DNA from: Actinobacteria bacterium UBA3120
GTDB lineage: Bacteria > Actinomycetota > Actinomycetes > S36-B12
Length of the DNA stretch: 17,003 nt
Reading direction: 5' to 3'
NCBI GenBank assembly: GCA_002365735.1
Contig: DEZY01000084.1
Location: forward strand, 1 to 17,003
The notes under the pieces were generated by a model. It was not told where the DNA came from. It did no database searches and saw nothing but the letters and a program-made list of their open reading frames with translations. Position numbers and translations under genes: made by a program. Below, one piece after another: positions 14,764 through 17,003 of this stretch. Each line of letters starts with the position of its first letter. Position 1 is the first letter of the stretch.

Positions 14764-16452
14764 ATGTTCCTACCTGATCTGCCCGCGCCGCCATCGTTAG
14801 CTCCGGGATCTTTACGAATCATGCCGTTAGGGGGATTGGGTGAGATCGGTCGCAATATGACGGTATTTGAATACGAATCCCGATTACTCATTGTTGACTG
14901 TGGTGTCTTGTTCCCAGAGGAGTCTCACCCCGGCGTCGATTTAATCCTGCCTGATTTTGAGCCAATTCTGGATCGGATCAACGACGTTGATGCCATAGTG
15001 CTCACCCACGGCCATGAGGACCACATTGGTGCGGTTCCCTACCTTTTGCGGCACCGGTCTGATATTCCAATTATCGGCTCAGCGTTAACACTTGCTTTTA
15101 TTGAAGCAAAATTGAAAGAGCATCGCATTAAGGCATTCACTATGTGTGTTGCGGATCGAGCAGTTGAACAGGTCGGTCCATTTGAGCTTGAGTTCCTGGC
15201 GGTAAATCACTCGATCCCCGACGCCATGGCAATTGGGATCACCACTCCGGCCGGCCGGGTGCTGCACACGGGTGATTTCAAGATGGACCAGCTACCCCTT
15301 GACGGAAGAATCACTGACCTAGCGAGTTTCGCCCGACTAGGTGAGTTGGGCGTTGACATCTTGATGGTGGACAGCACTAATGCCGAGGTACCTGGTTTTG
15401 TGTCCAGCGAAAAAGACATTGTTCCCGTACTCGAACGAGTATTTAGTCGCGCAAGGGGCCGAGTAATCGTGGCATCATTTGCTTCGCACGTGCATCGGAT
15501 CCAACAGATAATTGATCTCGCGGTTGCGCATAACCGGAAAATTGCATTTGTGGGCCGATCCATGGTGCGCAATATGAACGTGGCGCGTGACTTGGGCTAC
15601 CTCAAAATTCCTGGCGATACTTTGATCTCATTAGATGAACTGTCCAAATTGCCCGATGACCGGGCGGTACTGATTTGTACTGGGTCCCAAGGCGAACCGA
15701 TGGCGGTGCTGTCGCGAATTGCCAACCGTAGCCACGATATTTCGGTGGGAGAGGACGACACAATAGTTCTTGCTTCGTCACTCATTCCCGGTAACGAGAA
15801 TGCGATCTATCGTGTCATTAACGGCTTAACGGCCCTCGGTGCAGATGTCGTTCACAAAGGAAACGCTCTCGTTCATGTGTCCGGACATGCAGCAGCTGGT
15901 GAATTACGTTATGTATTTAACATAGTCAAACCAAAATACGTGATGCCGATTCACGGCGAGTGGCGACATCTCAAGGCAAATGCGCTACTTGCGCAGAGCG
16001 TGGGAGTGCCCGCGGATCACGTGCTTGTTGCGACCAATGGCGCGTGTGTTGACCTAGATCAAGACAGGGCTCTGATGAGCGGTGCCTATCCATTGCGTGA
16101 GGTATATGTCGATGGCACCAGCGTGGGGAGTGTGGATGAAAGCTTGCTCAAAGACCGCTTGCTCTTGGGTGAAGAAGGCTTCATCTCAGTCTATGCGGCC
16201 GTTGACATTACCAGCCGCAGCGTCGTGGCCGGCCCAGAAATCATCGATCGCGGGGTCGGAGAAACCTCAGATACCACTAAAGTGGCAGCAGAAGTCGCAA
16301 AAACCCTGGTCCAAGCCATGGAAGAGGGGATCGAAGACCCCCATGAACTGTCCCAAAAAGCGCGCAAAATTGTGGGTAAATGGGTCGGAACCACCCATCG
16401 TCGACGCCCCATGATCGTTCCGGTGGTGATCGGGATCAAAGGGGGACACTAG
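14764..16452 (+). CDS. rnj: Ribonuclease J
   Basis: RNase J is a metallo-beta-lactamase/beta-CASP nuclease with 5'-to-3' exonuclease and endonuclease activity in RNA maturation and decay. The 562-aa protein has LGGLGEIGRNMTVFEY at the start, the metal motif HGHEDH (82-87), NHSIPDA (His149), LHTGDFK (His168, Asp171), the beta-CASP features SGHAAAGELR and MPIHGEWRHL (His397), and a C-terminal domain ending RRRPMIVPVVIGIK. All metal ligands are present. ATG 14764 has AAGGA at 14751-14755. It follows dapA by 35 bp, which contain the 10-bp palindrome TTTCTAGAAA (14736-14745). The dapA-rnj-ftsK order is conserved in actinobacteria. Confidence 0.96.
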   Translation: MFLPDLPAPPSLAPGSLRIMPLGGLGEIGRNMTVFEYESRLLIVDCGVLFPEESHPGVDLILPDFEPILDRINDVDAIVLTHGHEDHIGAVPYLLRHRSDIPIIGSALTLAFIEAKLKEHRIKAFTMCVADRAVEQVGPFELEFLAVNHSIPDAMAIGITTPAGRVLHTGDFKMDQLPLDGRITDLASFARLGELGVDILMVDSTNAEVPGFVSSEKDIVPVLERVFSRARGRVIVASFASHVHRIQQIIDLAVAHNRKIAFVGRSMVRNMNVARDLGYLKIPGDTLISLDELSKLPDDRAVLICTGSQGEPMAVLSRIANRSHDISVGEDDTIVLASSLIPGNENAIYRVINGLTALGADVVHKGNALVHVSGHAAAGELRYVFNIVKPKYVMPIHGEWRHLKANALLAQSVGVPADHVLVATNGACVDLDQDRALMSGAYPLREVYVDGTSVGSVDESLLKDRLLLGEEGFISVYAAVDITSRSVVAGPEIIDRGVGETSDTTKVAAEVAKTLVQAMEEGIEDPHELSQKARKIVGKWVGTTHRRRPMIVPVVIGIKGGH

Positions 16453-16521
16453 CCCGCCGTAGGTGAGAATTTGTGACACGCGGGACGTGTGTGACTGCAG
16501 GGAATTAGGGTGCGCAGTCGG

Positions 16522-16527
16522 TACGCT
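16522..16527 (+). promoter_or_regulatory. Possible -10 box for leaderless ftsK
   Basis: TACGCT (TANNNT) ends 7 nt before the ATG at 16535, and no Shine-Dalgarno lies between them or just upstream. The expected -35 region (about 16499-16504) has no clear hexamer. The 82-bp rnj-ftsK gap holds nothing else convincing. Confidence 0.4.
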
Positions 16528-16534
16528 CCTGCCT

Positions 16535-17003
16535 ATGGCTTCCCCAACGTCTACGCGCACGCGTGGATCTTCCCTCAGCAAGGCAAAAAGCAGCCCCAAA
16601 CGTAAGACTCCTGCCCGCTCCAGTCGCAAGAAATCAGGGCCGACCAGACCGGGTCCGGTCCCGAGGGCGTTTGGCAGCCTTGTCCGCGCAATTGGCCGCA
16701 CCTGGACCGGTATTGCCCACTTAGCTGGCGGCGCGGCCCGTGGAATTGGTCGTGGGGCTAAAGAGCTTGACCCGGCTGTTCGCAGAGATGGACTCGGCCT
16801 GTCCCTCATTGCTGGGGCGATCATTTTGATGGCGGCCACCTGGTTTGGCGTTGACGGATGGTTCATCTCATGGACGGCGATGCTGGCCACTTCATTGTTC
16901 GGAGCATTAGCGTGGATTGCGCCGCTCCTTTTGATTGCACTGGCGTGGCGTTTTCTTCGTCACCCGGACCAAAATGGGGCAACCGGACGGCTAGCAATTG
17001 GCA
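16535..17003 (+). CDS. ftsK: DNA translocase FtsK, N-terminal part (3' end outside window)
   Basis: An open frame runs from ATG 16535 to the window edge (156 codons plus one base). Residues 1-45 are basic and Ser/Pro-rich. RAIGRTWTGIAHLAGGAARGIGRGAKELDPAVRRDGLGLSL follows; the GRGA-ELDP-xRRDG-GL segment is the signature before the first membrane helix in actinobacterial FtsK/SpoIIIE. Hydrophobic segments lie at about 87-105 and 112-138, the first of the usual four. The motor and gamma domains lie beyond the window. FtsK pumps chromosomal DNA at the division septum and activates dimer resolution. The rnj-ftsK neighbourhood supports the call. It lacks a Shine-Dalgarno. Confidence 0.9.
   Translation, partial: MASPTSTRTRGSSLSKAKSSPKRKTPARSSRKKSGPTRPGPVPRAFGSLVRAIGRTWTGIAHLAGGAARGIGRGAKELDPAVRRDGLGLSLIAGAIILMAATWFGVDGWFISWTAMLATSLFGALAWIAPLLLIALAWRFLRHPDQNGATGRLAIG

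Noticed and set aside
16476..16490. ACACG/CGTGT inverted repeat after rnj as a terminator
   Set aside because: Only 5 bp with a 5-nt loop and no T-run; too weak to call.
16267..16890. 207-aa minus-strand frame across the rnj end and ftsK start
   Set aside because: It overlaps two well-supported genes on the other strand and has no domain features.
1..17003. CRISPR array, transposon ends, toxin-antitoxin or defence genes, tRNA genes
   Set aside because: No regularly spaced repeats, transposase motifs, defence domains or tRNA-like cloverleafs were seen on reading both strands.

Overview
The window is a compact stretch of an actinobacterial chromosome. The gene order ylxR/rnpM – infB – rbfA – truB – ribF – rpsO – pnp – M16 peptidase – dapB … thyX – dapA – rnj – ftsK is the one known from Actinomycetota such as Mycobacterium. 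IF2 has the long Gly/Pro/Ala-rich linker of that phylum, FtsK has its basic N-terminus with an ELDP motif, thymidylate synthase is the ThyX type, and GTG starts are frequent. Base composition looks moderate rather than very GC-rich and spacers are short, which suggests a small-genome, possibly aquatic actinobacterium. That lineage guess is inference; no alignment was possible.

Layout: 1-180 is the 3' end of ylxR (rnpM). 264-5549 is a translation/RNA block (infB, rbfA, truB, ribF, rpsO). A 219-bp rpsO-pnp spacer holds a hairpin, a plausible promoter and a highly structured pnp leader. 5769-10066 carries pnp, an M16 metallopeptidase and dapB in tight succession. 10107-11685, on the minus strand, is an accessory three-gene unit: azlC, azlD (branched-chain amino acid export type) and an unassigned two-helix membrane protein. 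11811-12473 is a decayed LuxR/NarL-type response regulator with at least four inactivating lesions. A hairpin terminator separates it from a minus-strand GNAT acetyltransferase. thyX, dapA and rnj (RNase J) follow on the plus strand, and the window ends inside ftsK, whose first 156 codons are present.

How the genes work together: infB, rbfA, truB and rpsO serve ribosome assembly and translation initiation. YlxR/RnpM, PNPase and RNase J are RNA-processing factors. dapB and dapA catalyse adjacent steps of the diaminopimelate/lysine pathway, dapA the condensation and dapB the reduction that follows; they feed peptidoglycan, and FtsK links division to chromosome segregation. ThyX and RibF are linked through flavin, because ThyX needs FAD and RibF makes it.

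I found no defence system, CRISPR array, transposon or obviously new multi-gene system. The most interesting material is regulatory: (i) a pnp leader whose 13-bp long-range stem and 7-bp anti-Shine-Dalgarno hairpin use the same bases, which would give a switch logically like E. coli PNPase autocontrol; (ii) a structured rpsO leader; (iii) a hairpin over the infB ribosome binding site; (iv) a recurring TANNNT box 6-7 nt before start codons lacking a ribosome binding site, suggesting leaderless transcripts.
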